Below are positions 1 to 10,242 of a DNA stretch of 64,000 nucleotides, in pieces (position 1 is the first letter of the stretch; each line of letters begins with the position of its first letter). The stretch is taken from positions 31,570-95,569 of the forward strand of contig NZ_JBQEKA010000006.1 in assembly GCF_052103615.1 (NCBI RefSeq), read 5' to 3'. The position numbers were made by a program, and so were the translations under genes. The notes under the pieces are model-generated. The model was not told where the DNA came from. It did no database searches and was given only the letters and a program-made list of their open reading frames with translations. Source of the DNA: Kerstersia sp052103615. GTDB taxonomy: Bacteria; Pseudomonadota; Gammaproteobacteria; Burkholderiales; Burkholderiaceae_B.

Positions 1-2
1 CC

Positions 3-641
3 GGCCATTATCTGGCCATGGCCACGCTGGGCTTCAATGCCATTATTTCCGTGCTGCTGGTCGGTCTGGTGGCCTGGACTGGCGGCCCCAACGGCCTAAT
101 CGGCATTCCCCCCTATACCCTGGCAGGCTGGGATCTTTCCTTGCCGGAAAATTTTTATCTGCTGTGCTGGCTGCTGACCGGGCTGGTCATGCTGAGCCTG
201 TCGTTCCTGCAAAGCTCGCGCACTGGCCGCGCTTTGCGCGCCATCCGCTCCAGCGATATTGCCGCAGCCTGCATGGGCATTCCGGTGCTGCGGCAGAAGC
301 TGACGATTTTCGTCCTGGCCAATATGCTGGCCGGGCTGGCAGGCGCGCTCTACGCCCATCAAAACCTGTTCATTTCACCCGATTCATTTTCCTTCTCGAC
401 TTCCATCCTGCTGCTGGTCATGGTGGCAGTCGGCGGCTTCGGCCAGTATTGGGGCGCGTTTTTCGGCGCGCTGATTTTCACTGCCCTGCCCGAGCTGGTC
501 CGCAGCTTCCATGACACCGAATTACTGATTCTGGGCGCCGCCATGATTCTGGTCGTCGGCTTCATGCCCGGCGGCATCGCAGGCGGGTTGGCCAGCTGGC
601 GGGCACGGCGCCAGGCTGGCCGGAAAGGAGCCACACTATGA
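3..641 (+). CDS. livM: LIV-type ABC transporter permease LivM (5'-truncated by window edge)
   Basis: This is the C-terminal part (212 residues) of a branched-chain-amino-acid-type inner-membrane permease. The frame is open to the window edge and the residues before the first ATG (GHYLAMATLGF) match the conserved LivM segment, so the gene starts upstream. Several hydrophobic helices are visible, and the cytoplasmic coupling loop lies around 'SSRTGRALRAIRSSDIAAA', the segment that contacts the ATPases. The stop overlaps the start of livG (ATGA), which shows translational coupling. The substrate is unknown; LIV systems of betaproteobacteria carry amino acids, amides or aromatic acids. Confidence 0.93.
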   Translation, partial: GHYLAMATLGFNAIISVLLVGLVAWTGGPNGLIGIPPYTLAGWDLSLPENFYLLCWLLTGLVMLSLSFLQSSRTGRALRAIRSSDIAAACMGIPVLRQKLTIFVLANMLAGLAGALYAHQNLFISPDSFSFSTSILLLVMVAVGGFGQYWGAFFGALIFTALPELVRSFHDTELLILGAAMILVVGFMPGGIAGGLASWRARRQAGRKGATL

Positions 642-1418
642 ACCCGGCCCAGACGGACGCGCCCATTCTCGAACTGCAACAGGTCAGCAAGCATTTTGGC
701 GGCCTGGCCGCGGTCGATGACGTCACGCTGCAGGTGCGGCCCGGCGACATCCATGCCTTGATCGGCCCCAACGGCGCGGGCAAATCCACCCTGTTCAACC
801 TGATTACCGGCGTCAACCCTGTCACTGGCGGCAGCGTCCGATTCCAGGGCCAGGCCATCGAACACCTGCCGCCCCATGCGCGTACCGGGCTGGGCATGGC
901 CCGCACTTTCCAGAACCTGCAGATCTTTCCCGACATGACGGTATTGGAAAACGTGATGGTAGGCCGCCACATCCGCACCCGCAGCACCTTGTTCGATGCG
1001 CTGTTCCATTCGCGCCGCCAGCGCCAGGAAAACGCCGCAGGCCAGGCGCTGGCCATGGCGCTGCTGGATCAGCTCGGCCTGGCCAGCAAAGCCGCACAGC
1101 CCGCGCGCGCGCTCAGCTATGGCGAAGGCAAGCTGATGGAAATCGCCCGCGCCATGGCATCGGAACCGGTGCTGGTTCTGCTTGACGAGCCCCTGGCAGG
1201 CCTGCCAGCCGACGCCATCGAACACGCGGAAAAAGCCATTCTCGCCCTGAACCGCCAAGGTGTCACCATTGTCTTGGTGGAACACAATGTCCGGGTGGTC
1301 ATGCGTTTGTCAGATCATATTTCCGTCCTCAATAACGGCAAGCTCATCAGCGAAGGTTCACCGGAACACGTCCGGCACGACCCCGCCGTGCTTGACGCCT
1401 ATCTGGGAGAAGGCAGCC

Positions 1419-1426
<8 letters not shown>
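638..1426 (+). CDS. livG: LIV-type ABC transporter ATP-binding protein LivG
   Basis: ATPase subunit (262 aa) of the same importer as the upstream permease. Walker A GPNGAGKST lies at residues 43-51, the family-typical ARTFQNLQIF stretch near 88-97, the signature at 159-165 (LSYGEGK, a variant of the usual LSYGEQR), and Walker B LVLLDEP at 179-185. The ATG overlaps the livM stop by four bases, and the C-terminal VLDAYLG motif is typical of LivG. It is expected to pair with LivF on the cytoplasmic face of a LivH/LivM pore. LivH and the binding protein of this system must lie left of the window. Confidence 0.95.
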
Positions 1427-2123
<697 letters not shown>

Positions 2124-2125
2124 GC

Positions 2126-2177
2126 CTAGGCGGGGCGGCACGCTGCCCCGCCTAGCGCCAACGCCATCTCCTAGGCG
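2126..2177. terminator. Three-armed inverted repeat between convergent livF genes
   Basis: An 11-bp perfect stem pairs 2126-2136 (CTAGGCGGGGC) with 2145-2155 (GCCCCGCCTAG). A third arm, CTAGGCG at 2171-2177, can pair instead with the same CGCCTAG at 2149-2155. The two hairpins are mutually exclusive and sit between convergent livF genes, so the element probably terminates transcription from both sides. There is no clear T-run. Confidence 0.6.
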
Positions 2178-2226
2178 CACCGGCGCCAGCCAGCGCAATG
2201 GCCAGGAACCGCCACAGCGCTGCCGC

Positions 2227-2939
<713 letters not shown>

Positions 2940-2943
<4 letters not shown>

Positions 2944-3779
2944 GGCGCTACCTCCGGCGTGGCATTATTGGCGGTTTCTGTTTCTGCTGCGGTTTTGGCG
3001 TCTGTGTTGGCTGCGATGTTTGCTTCTGCGGCTGCGGTTTCTTCATCCCCCAGATAGACTTCCTGCACCCGCGCGTCGGCGCGGATCTGCTCAGCATTGC
3101 CCGAGGTCAGCACCTTGCCATAGACCAGCACGGTGATCCGGTCGGCCAGCTTGAAGACAGCATCCATATCATGCTCAATCAACAGGATGGCGGCTTCTTT
3201 GCGCAGCGCCAGAATCATGTCCACCATCTGCATGGAATCCTCGGCGCCCATACCTGCCATCGGCTCATCGAGCAGCAGCAGTTTGGGGCGCGAAGCCAGC
3301 GCCAGCGCGACATCCAGGCGCCGCTGCGCGCCATGCGACAAGGTTCCGGCTACCCGGTCCAGCTCATGCCCCAGGCCGACCTGGCGGGCCAGTTCCTCCG
3401 CCCGCGCCAACAGCGTTTCCTCATGCTGGCGCAGCGACAGAAAGCGGAAACTGCTGCCATCGTGCGCCTGCGCCGCCAGCATCAGGTTGTCGCGCACCGT
3501 ATCGTTGCGGAAGATGTTGGTGATCTGGAAACAGCGCGACAAACCGGCGCGCACCCGCTGATACGGTTTCATCGCTGTCAGATCCACATCTTCCAGCACA
3601 ATACGGCCTTCATCGGCGCTCAGCAGGCCGGAAATCAGGTTCACCAGCGTGGACTTGCCCGCGCCATTCGGCCCGATCAGGGCATGAATCTGGCCGCGTT
3701 CGATTTCCAGCGAAACATGGTCTGTCGCCAGCAGGCCGCCAAAACGCTTGACCAGACCTTCCGTATGAAAAAGGCTCAT
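2940..3779 (-). CDS. livG: LIV-type ABC transporter ATP-binding protein LivG with Ala/Thr/Glu tail (second system)
   Basis: ATPase subunit of 279 aa. I chose the start at 3779 (MSLFHTEGLVKRFGG) because it overlaps the livM stop by four bases and begins the conserved domain; a longer frame to 3914 is only livM DNA. Walker A GPNGAGKST is at 36-44, RCFQITNIF is the LivG Q-loop region, the signature is an atypical LSHGAQRR, and Walker B is LLLLDEP. After the normal LivG end (VQEVYLG) there is an added low-complexity tail of about 37 residues rich in Ala, Thr, Glu and Asn, encoded by a locally less GC-rich stretch. Confidence 0.94.
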
Positions 3780-4765
3780 GCCGCGCTCCTTTTGCGGCGC
3801 AACCGGGCAGCGATGCCATCCGGCGCGTAGAACACGATGATCAGCAGCAGCACGCCCAGCGGCCAGTGCCAGTATTCGGTGAACATGCGCAAGCCTTCCT
3901 GCAGCGATAGCCACAGCCCGGCGCCGATCACGCCCCCCCAGCGGTTGCCGACCCCGCCAATCACCACCATGACGATCAGAATGGCGGATTGCGTCCAGTC
4001 CATCAGCGAAGGGCTGACAAAGCCGTCGTGAGTCGCCAGCATGGCGCCCGCCAGGCCGGCGACGGCTCCGGCGCCCACAAATGCCGCCAGGCGAATGAAA
4101 AACACCGGGTAGCCCATGGCAGCCATGCGCACTTCGTTATCGCGCGCGCCCTTGAGCGCGTGGCCGAAACGCGAACCGGCAACCCGGCTCATCAGCATGA
4201 ACAACAGCGCCGCACAGGCCAGCACAACCCAGTACAGGCCATATTCCATACTGTCGAACACCCCGCCCAGGCTGAGCGGCGAATAGATGCTGTAGCCATC
4301 GTCTCCGCCATAGGTGCGCACCGAGACGGCGACGTAATGCAGCATCTCCGCGAACGCCAGGGTAATCATGATGAAATAGACCCCGCGCGTGCGCAGCGCG
4401 ACCAGGCCAATCAGCGCGGAAAACACTGCGGCCGCGGCAATGGCCATCAGCCAGATCAGCCAGGCGGAATCGTGGCCGGCCTCGACCATGACAGCGACCG
4501 CATAGGCGCCCACGCCGATGAAACCCGCATGGCCCAGGGCCACCATACCGCCATAACCCAGGATGAAATTCAGGCTGGAGGCGGCGATCATCATGATGAG
4601 CAGCCGCTCGACAAAGCCCACGTAGTACTCCAGCTGCAGCAAGGGCGCCACCCAGGGAAAGATGGCCAGCGCCAACAAGAGCAGCCAGGGCGTCCATTGC
4701 CGTGCTGGCGGCCTGGACGGCGCCTGAACGGTTGCCGTCGTGCCAGTGAAAGCAGAAGTTGTCAT
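3776..4765 (-). CDS. livM: LIV-type ABC transporter permease LivM (second system)
   Basis: Inner-membrane permease, 329 aa from the ATG at 4765 (MTTSAFTG), which has a GAGGG ribosome site just upstream; a longer frame to 4843 would overlap livH. About nine to ten hydrophobic segments are visible after a cytoplasmic N-terminus. The conserved GHAGFIGVGAYAVA and the coupling loop around GHALKGARDNEVRMAAMGY are LivM hallmarks. It forms the pore with LivH, which ends seven bases upstream. Confidence 0.94.
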   Translation of the reverse strand: MTTSAFTGTTATVQAPSRPPARQWTPWLLLLALAIFPWVAPLLQLEYYVGFVERLLIMMIAASSLNFILGYGGMVALGHAGFIGVGAYAVAVMVEAGHDSAWLIWLMAIAAAAVFSALIGLVALRTRGVYFIMITLAFAEMLHYVAVSVRTYGGDDGYSIYSPLSLGGVFDSMEYGLYWVVLACAALLFMLMSRVAGSRFGHALKGARDNEVRMAAMGYPVFFIRLAAFVGAGAVAGLAGAMLATHDGFVSPSLMDWTQSAILIVMVVIGGVGNRWGGVIGAGLWLSLQEGLRMFTEYWHWPLGVLLLIIVFYAPDGIAARLRRKRSAA

Positions 4766-4772
4766 ATCGCCC

Positions 4773-5693
4773 TCACGCGCGTGCAGAAAAAAGACCGGCG
4801 GGCTTGATGGCAAGCACAACCGCCATAAAGACATACACCGCAACGCCGGCCAGCGCCGCTCCCAGATCCGCCGCCACCGCTGGCGGCATGATCAGTTTGA
4901 AGGCCGGCGCCAGAAAGGCCCGCCCTGCGGTGTCGATGAAACCCACGATCAAGGCGGCAATGAATGCGCCGCGTATCGAGCCGATACCGCCAATGACCAC
5001 CACGACCAGCGACGGGATCAGAATGCTTTCCCCCATGCCGATCTGCACCGCGCTGATCGGGCCCATCAGCGCGCCTGCCAGGGCCGCCAGCGCCGCCCCC
5101 AGGGCAAAGACGAACGAAAACACATGGCTGACCCGCACACCCATGAATTCCGCCATGATGCGGTTGGAAGCCCCGGCCCGTACCAGCATGCCCATGCGGG
5201 TACGGTTCACCAGCAAATACAGGCCGAGCGCCACGAGCACGCCCGCTGCCAGCAGCATCAGCCGGTAGGCCGGATACGGCAGGCCTGGCATGAGCGTGAC
5301 CGGTCCGGCCAGCGAGGCCGGCATGGCCGCCATGATGGGGGCCGCCCCCCAGATTGCCTTAACCGCGTCATCGGCGATCAGAATGATGCCGAAGGTGGCG
5401 ATCACCTGCGCCAGGTGATCGCGCCGGTACAGGCGCCGGATGATGGCCAGCTCCAGCACGGCAGCCAGCACCACCGTCACCGCGACGCCCACCAGCACGC
5501 CGGTCAGGAAAGACCCGCTGGCAGCATGGACGCGCGCTGCGACATAAGCCCCCACCATGAACATGGAGCCATGCGCCAGGTTCATGGTGTCCATGATGCC
5601 GAAGATCAGCGTCAGGCCTGCCGCAATCAGAAAGAGCATGAGCCCGTAGCCCAGGCCGTTGAGCAATTGCTCGAAAATGAAGATGCCGTCCAT
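4773..5693 (-). CDS. livH: LIV-type ABC transporter permease LivH (second system)
   Basis: Inner-membrane permease, 306 aa, the standard LivH length. The N-terminus (EQLLNGLGYGLMLFLIAAGL followed by TLIFGIMDTMNLAHG) is the characteristic LivH opening, and the coupling loop around GMLVRAGASNRIMAEFMGV is present. It lies 18 bases after the binding-protein gene and 7 bases before livM, as expected for one transcript running 6896 to 2227. It heterodimerises with LivM to make the translocation path. Confidence 0.95.
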   Translation of the reverse strand: MDGIFIFEQLLNGLGYGLMLFLIAAGLTLIFGIMDTMNLAHGSMFMVGAYVAARVHAASGSFLTGVLVGVAVTVVLAAVLELAIIRRLYRRDHLAQVIATFGIILIADDAVKAIWGAAPIMAAMPASLAGPVTLMPGLPYPAYRLMLLAAGVLVALGLYLLVNRTRMGMLVRAGASNRIMAEFMGVRVSHVFSFVFALGAALAALAGALMGPISAVQIGMGESILIPSLVVVVIGGIGSIRGAFIAALIVGFIDTAGRAFLAPAFKLIMPPAVAADLGAALAGVAVYVFMAVVLAIKPAGLFSARA

Positions 5694-5711
5694 GTGCCGC
5701 TCCCCGCCTGC

Positions 5712-6896
5712 TTACAGCTTGCACTCGGAAACGTAGGTGTCCTGATGGTTTTCCAGCACGGTTTCAACCAGACGGTTCACGTACTTGCCATCAGCATCCT
5801 TATCCACCACGCGCAGATAGAAGTTCTGCACAGGGAAATGGTTGGCGCCATAGCTGAAGGGGCCCTTGATCGAATCGAAGGAAGCCTTTTCCAGTGCCTT
5901 GACGAGCGCTTCGCGGTCATCCACCTTGCCGCCAGCTTCGCGCACGGCAGCGTCCATGGCCAGAATGGAGTCATAGGCCATCGCGGCATAGGCAGACGGA
6001 TAACGGCCGTCGTACTTCTGGCGGAACGCCTGCACGAACGCCTGGTTGGCTGGCACCGGCAGGTCATGCACCCACTGAGAGGTGTTCAGGATGCCCAGCG
6101 CATCGTCACCCACGGCAGGGATGATGTCCAGGTCCACCGTGTTGGGCGCCACCAGCGGCACTTCCTTCAACCCTCCGGCAACATACTGCTTGATGAAGTT
6201 GATGCCCATGCTGCCCGGCAGGAAGAAATACACCGCATCCGGTTTGGCGCTGCGAATTTGCGCGATTTCCGCCGAGTAATCGAGCTGGCCGACCTTGGTA
6301 TAGATTTCGTCCAGGACTTCGCCGCTGTAGGTCCGCTTGAAGCCTGCCATGTGGTCCTTGCCAGCCGGGTAGTTCGGCGCCAGGATCACCACTTTCTTGA
6401 ATTGCTTGGCATCGGCCAGGCTACCGGCCGCCTCATCGAAATTGTCATTCTGGTACTGGGCGAAGAAATAGGGGCTGCACTGCTTGCCCGCCAGCTGGCT
6501 GGGGCCGGGGTTGCTGGAAATGAATGGCACCTTGTCCTTGGCCAGCAGCGGCATGACGGCCAGCGCCGAGTTGGACGCAATCGGGCCGGTGAAGAAGTCG
6601 ATCTTGTCTCGCTGCAAGTAGCGCCGCACCAATTGCGTCGCCTGTTCCGGGCTGCCGGCGAAATCAGTCTTGATGAATTCGGCAGGCTGCCCGCCCAATT
6701 TTCCATCCAATTGTTCGATGGCCAGATCAAAGCCGTCACGCGCTTCCGCGCCCAGCGCGGCAAATGGCCCAGAGATATCAAGTGCAATCCCGACCTTGAC
6801 CGGATCCGCTGCATTGGCAATAACACAGCTGCCTGCCATGACACCCGCTGCCAGCGCGCGGCCCAAGGAAATACTGGAAAAGACATTCCGCTTCAT
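5712..6896 (-). CDS. ABC transporter periplasmic substrate-binding protein (LIV/Peripla_BP_6 family)
   Basis: Binding protein of the second LIV system, 394 aa. I chose the ATG at 6896 (MKRNVFSSIS) because a GGGGAG ribosome site sits five bases upstream; an in-frame GTG at 6914 lacks one. A signal peptide of about 29 residues ends at ...VIANA before ADPVKVGIALDISGPFAALG, the classical start of Peripla_BP_6. Binding proteins of this divergent type often serve aromatic acids or amides rather than leucine, and the adjacent aminomuconate operon makes an aromatic substrate plausible. That link is inference. Confidence 0.92.
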   Translation of the reverse strand: MKRNVFSSISLGRALAAGVMAGSCVIANAADPVKVGIALDISGPFAALGAEARDGFDLAIEQLDGKLGGQPAEFIKTDFAGSPEQATQLVRRYLQRDKIDFFTGPIASNSALAVMPLLAKDKVPFISSNPGPSQLAGKQCSPYFFAQYQNDNFDEAAGSLADAKQFKKVVILAPNYPAGKDHMAGFKRTYSGEVLDEIYTKVGQLDYSAEIAQIRSAKPDAVYFFLPGSMGINFIKQYVAGGLKEVPLVAPNTVDLDIIPAVGDDALGILNTSQWVHDLPVPANQAFVQAFRQKYDGRYPSAYAAMAYDSILAMDAAVREAGGKVDDREALVKALEKASFDSIKGPFSYGANHFPVQNFYLRVVDKDADGKYVNRLVETVLENHQDTYVSECKL

Positions 6897-7295
6897 GATT
6901 GCTCCCCGGTTCACATCATTTGATTAGAAAAGACCGTGTCGCCAACTGATGGCCATATTTCATTCAGGAATCCTTCGCGACTGCCTGAAAACCTAGCGTG
7001 TTCCTGAAAAAACACAGGTCTGCCAGCTGAATGTAGCCAACCGCGCAAGCCCTGGATAATCATTTTTTGACCGTCAGCTATAAAGATGTGGAATACCCTT
7101 TGCCTGAATGCCCCAATTTGATGCAACGCAATAATCCCCTTGTATTGGCACGGTGCATTTCATTTCTTTGCGCATTGCAATTCCGCTATTTCAGCGCCGT
7201 ATGCCCGGTTATGGCGCATTTATGCTGCACTGCAAAATACAATAATTCCAGGCCTAGCATTTACCCTTAGATTCATTGCCGGAGACTAATTAAAA
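6897..7295. other. Intergenic region upstream of the second LIV operon
   Basis: About 400 bases with no convincing gene. It is more AT-rich than its surroundings and lies upstream of the binding-protein gene, so it should hold the LIV promoter on the minus strand. Short open frames at 6911-7126 (-) and 7067-7270 (+) have no ribosome site or recognisable sequence. I could not assign promoter elements with confidence. Confidence 0.5.
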
Positions 7296-7334
7296 AATCC
7301 CTAGCAATTGCTGCTGCAGCAATTGCTAGGGATT
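7296..7334 (-). terminator. Perfect 19-bp hairpin terminator of the nba operon
   Basis: Arms 7296-7314 and 7316-7334 are exact reverse complements (19 of 19 pairs, one central base). On the minus strand the hairpin runs directly into a run of T (complement of the A-run at 7292-7297), the layout of a rho-independent terminator. It lies about 40 bases past the nbaD stop. Confidence 0.85.
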
Positions 7335-7375
7335 ATCTGAAAAGAAATAGGGGTTTGCTATGAGTCCGCGAAGAA

Positions 7376-8368
7376 TCAGAGACTGAAAAATTCAATCGCG
7401 TTTTTCTCAAGAATGCGGGCGCGCCCCTCTGCCGACAGGAATCCCGCACTGCGGACCAAAGCGCCGACCTCCTGCTCACCCAGCGGGAAAGGCTGATCCG
7501 ACCCCAGCATGACATGGTCCACACCCATCACGTCCACCAGCAGATTGAGTGCGCCTTCATCGAAGACAGCGCTGTCCACATACAGGCGCCGGGCATATTC
7601 GGAAGGCGGGCGCGGGCAATCCTGGCGCACGATATCGCGATGGCGCCAGGCATTGTCCACACGGCCCAGCGTGTAAGCGAAGCTGCCCCCGCCATGCGCG
7701 AAGCAAATTTTCAGTGATTCGGGAATCCGCTCCAGCGCGCCAGACAGGATCAGGGACAACATGCCCAGCTGCGTTTCCGCTGGCATGGCCACCAGCCAGG
7801 GCAGCATCCACTGGCGCATGCGCTCCTTGCCGCCCATCATGTCCCAGGGGTGCACAAACACCGGAATCCCTTCATTGGCGCAGTGAATGAGGAAATCGAC
7901 CATTTCAGGATGATCCAGGTCGCGGTCCCCGGCGTGGTTACCGATCTGCACCCCGATACAGCCCGCCTTTTGCGCCCGTGATGCCTCCGCGCAAGCCAGC
8001 TTCAGGTCCTGCAATGGCACTTGCGACAGCACTTTCAGGCGGCGCGGGTCCGCCGCGGCAAAGGCCAGCGCTTCCTCATTCATCCGGGCCGCCCAATCCG
8101 CCGCCACCTGGGCGTCCCAGGCATAGCCGAACATGATGGGCGTGGCGCAATTCACCTGAATGTCGATGCCGTGCTGATCCATTTCCTGCAAGCGGAACTG
8201 CGGATCCCACAACGATTGATAGACCGGCCTGAAGGGCTTGTCGCCCACCATGATCTGGCCATTCCGGCCATCGTCATCTATCCGCAGCCAGGGCGCGCGC
8301 CCCGGATTGGCCGCCGCCGCAGTCGCTGCGCTGATAGGAGGGAAAAAGTGCGAGTGGATGTCAATCAT
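7376..8368 (-). CDS. nbaD: 2-Amino-3-carboxymuconate-6-semialdehyde decarboxylase
   Basis: Cytoplasmic zinc amidohydrolase-fold decarboxylase (330 aa) that converts 2-amino-3-carboxymuconate semialdehyde, the ring-opened product of 3-hydroxyanthranilate, to 2-aminomuconate semialdehyde plus CO2. The metal ligands of the family are visible: H5 and H7 (DIHSH), H173 (FVHPWD), H225 (CFAHGG) and D291 (GSDQPFP), with spacing matching the Pseudomonas enzyme within one or two residues. It follows the dioxygenase gene by six bases and is the last gene of the operon, before the perfect hairpin at 7296. Confidence 0.95.
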   Translation of the reverse strand: MIDIHSHFFPPISAATAAAANPGRAPWLRIDDDGRNGQIMVGDKPFRPVYQSLWDPQFRLQEMDQHGIDIQVNCATPIMFGYAWDAQVAADWAARMNEEALAFAAADPRRLKVLSQVPLQDLKLACAEASRAQKAGCIGVQIGNHAGDRDLDHPEMVDFLIHCANEGIPVFVHPWDMMGGKERMRQWMLPWLVAMPAETQLGMLSLILSGALERIPESLKICFAHGGGSFAYTLGRVDNAWRHRDIVRQDCPRPPSEYARRLYVDSAVFDEGALNLLVDVMGVDHVMLGSDQPFPLGEQEVGALVRSAGFLSAEGRARILEKNAIEFFSL

Positions 8369-8374
8369 GGCGGC

Positions 8375-8950
8375 TCACTGCTCAGGAAAGTATTGGTTCA
8401 GAGTACGGTGCCAGGATTGGAAATCCCGCCCCGGGTGCACCTCGCCGCAGGACTGGCAAGTGCGCTCCGCATCGGTCGTGGCATAGAACTGCTCATAGAC
8501 CGGCGGCAAGTCGGCCACGATGCTTTCCAGCTGCATCTCGTAGCGCCGCACAAGATTGCCGCAGCGCGCGCAGCACCACTGCAAGGCATCCTTGCTGCCC
8601 AGCGGACGCTGGCGTTCTATCACCAGGCACAGGCTGCCGGCTTCAGGGCGCTGCGGCGAATGCTTGACGTGCGGCGCCTGCAGAAACATATCGCCTTCCT
8701 TCAGATGCACCCGCTCATACTGGCCACGGTCCCACACCAGCAAAAAGGCATTGCCCTTGAACTGATAGAAGAACTCTTCCACCGGGTCATCGTGAAAATC
8801 CGAACGCTGATTGGGGCCCCCCACCACCGTCACCATGAAATCCCCATCGGCCCAGATCTGCTGGTTGCCGACCGGCGGCTTGAGCAGGTGTTCGTTTTCG
8901 TTGAGCCACTTCTGGAAATTCAGCGGATAGCCGTACTTGAAATTCATCAT
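8375..8950 (-). CDS. nbaC: 3-Hydroxyanthranilate 3,4-dioxygenase
   Basis: Cupin-fold, ferrous-iron extradiol-type dioxygenase (191 aa) that cleaves 3-hydroxyanthranilate to 2-amino-3-carboxymuconate semialdehyde. Active-site ligands H53, E59 and H97 and substrate-binding R49, R101 and E112 are present, each offset by two from the Cupriavidus enzyme. The bacterial C-terminal rubredoxin-like iron site is intact (C127/C130 and C165/C168). Two consecutive ATGs start the frame; AGGAG lies upstream. It begins four bases after nbaF ends. Confidence 0.97.
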   Translation of the reverse strand: MMNFKYGYPLNFQKWLNENEHLLKPPVGNQQIWADGDFMVTVVGGPNQRSDFHDDPVEEFFYQFKGNAFLLVWDRGQYERVHLKEGDMFLQAPHVKHSPQRPEAGSLCLVIERQRPLGSKDALQWCCARCGNLVRRYEMQLESIVADLPPVYEQFYATTDAERTCQSCGEVHPGRDFQSWHRTLNQYFPEQ

Positions 8951-8954
8951 GGTC

Positions 8955-9389
8955 CTACTCCTGGGAAGAGGCCTGCGGCTTGTAGGCCACGGCGCGGATC
9001 TCTATCAACAGATGGGGATGCGGCAGTTGGTGTACGGCGACCGTCGTGCGGGTCGGGCCGTTTTCATCAAAGAACTCGGCCCAGACTTCATTGAAGCCGC
9101 CGAAATCATTCATATTGACCAGAAACACCTGGGCTTCGACTGTGTCCTCAAGCCCGGCGCCGGCATGGGCCAGGATGTCGGCGATATTGCGGATCACCGC
9201 GCGCGCTTGCGCCCGGATATCCAGGTTGGTCACGCCCAGCGCATCGACTTGCACCCCTTCGAAGGTGTTATCGGGACGCCGCGAGCTGGTGCCCGAGACG
9301 AAGATAAAGTCACCGGCGCGCCGGTAATGCGGGAAACGGCCGCGCGGCACCGCCTTGCCCTGGATGACTCCTGCCTTGTGATCAGCCAT
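8955..9389 (-). CDS. nbaF: 2-Aminomuconate deaminase (RidA superfamily)
   Basis: Small RidA/YjgF-fold enzyme (144 aa from the ATG at 9389, preceded by GGGAGG) expected to hydrolyse 2-aminomuconate to 4-oxalocrotonate and ammonia. The core HYRRAGDFIFVSGTSSRRPDN and the C-terminal HLLIEIRAVAY segment place it in the RidA superfamily. Position between the dioxygenase and the oxalocrotonate decarboxylase decides the function, since sequence alone cannot separate it from generic RidA. The start overlaps the nbaG stop by eight bases; an upstream start at 9428 would lie inside nbaG. Confidence 0.9.
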   Translation of the reverse strand: MADHKAGVIQGKAVPRGRFPHYRRAGDFIFVSGTSSRRPDNTFEGVQVDALGVTNLDIRAQARAVIRNIADILAHAGAGLEDTVEAQVFLVNMNDFGGFNEVWAEFFDENGPTRTTVAVHQLPHPHLLIEIRAVAYKPQASSQE

Positions 9390-10158
9390 GCTGCCCTCCC
9401 GTAAAGAATTCGACCCGGCCCAGGCCATTGATATCGCCCCGGATATGCTGCCCCGGCGCCAACGCCGCCGCTGCGGTTGCCGCGCCGGCCATAATCAGCG
9501 AACCGGCAGGCAGGCTCAGGCCCGCTGCCGCCACCAAACGCGCCGCCTGCACCACCGCGCGCAACGGATGGCCCAGAATGGCGGACGTGGAGCCTGCCAG
9601 CGTCACGCGGCCGTCCTGTGCCACCAACACCCCGGCATTGTCCAGCGCATCGAAACGGCGCGACCAGCCGCCCACGACCACTCCTGCCGATGAGCAGTTA
9701 TCCGCCACGACATCTTCCAGGCTGAACCGGAAATTCTCGTAGCGCGAATCTATGATTTCCAGCGCCGGGGCCACCGCTTCCAGATAATCCACGGCTTCCA
9801 GCGCATTGAGCGGGCGGTCGATCGCGCGGCGCGTGAGGAAGCAGACTTCAGGCTCCACCCGAGGATGGATGTATTTGCCCAGATCAACGGTTGACGCTTC
9901 CTCTTCGCGCATATGGCTGGTCAGCCAGCCCCAGATCAAATCATCAACGCCCATCTGCACCATCTTGGCGCGGCTGGTAAAGCCCAGTTTGATGCCGCAG
10001 ACGGTATCGCCGCGCGACTCCCGGCAAGCCACCGAGGCCCGCTGAATGTCATAGGCCTGCGCCAAAGTGAAACTGCCGGGCGCGAACTGCCGCACGGCCT
10101 GGCGGTGCAACGCCGCGCCATCAAGCTGCCCGGCGATGGACTGGATATCCACACTCAT
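9382..10158 (-). CDS. nbaG: 4-Oxalocrotonate decarboxylase
   Basis: Cytoplasmic magnesium-dependent decarboxylase (258 aa) of the FAH-related hydratase/decarboxylase superfamily. It converts 2-oxo-3-hexenedioate to 2-oxopent-4-enoate. The metal-site region reads HPRVEPEVCFLTR, the substrate region APALEIIDSRYENFRFSLED, and the length is standard. It is paralogous to the hydratase encoded at 10243-11046, with which such enzymes form complexes in meta-cleavage pathways. There is an 84-base gap between the two genes, the largest in the operon. Confidence 0.92.
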   Translation of the reverse strand: MSVDIQSIAGQLDGAALHRQAVRQFAPGSFTLAQAYDIQRASVACRESRGDTVCGIKLGFTSRAKMVQMGVDDLIWGWLTSHMREEEASTVDLGKYIHPRVEPEVCFLTRRAIDRPLNALEAVDYLEAVAPALEIIDSRYENFRFSLEDVVADNCSSAGVVVGGWSRRFDALDNAGVLVAQDGRVTLAGSTSAILGHPLRAVVQAARLVAAAGLSLPAGSLIMAGAATAAAALAPGQHIRGDINGLGRVEFFTGGQHG

Positions 10159-10242
10159 GGTTGACTTCTCCCTGCCAGCGCCTACCTGCCCGGCCCGGCC
10201 TTATTGCATTCCTGGCGGGCGCCTATGCGCGCCGCCACTCAT

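Noticed and set aside
4740..6923. A 727-codon plus-strand open frame antisense to livH and the binding-protein gene
   Set aside because: His/Arg/Gln-rich composition, no domain, and exact antisense overlap with well-supported genes; a GC-bias shadow.
7067..7270. Possible 67-residue gene upstream of the LIV operon
   Set aside because: No ribosome site, no homology, no supporting context.
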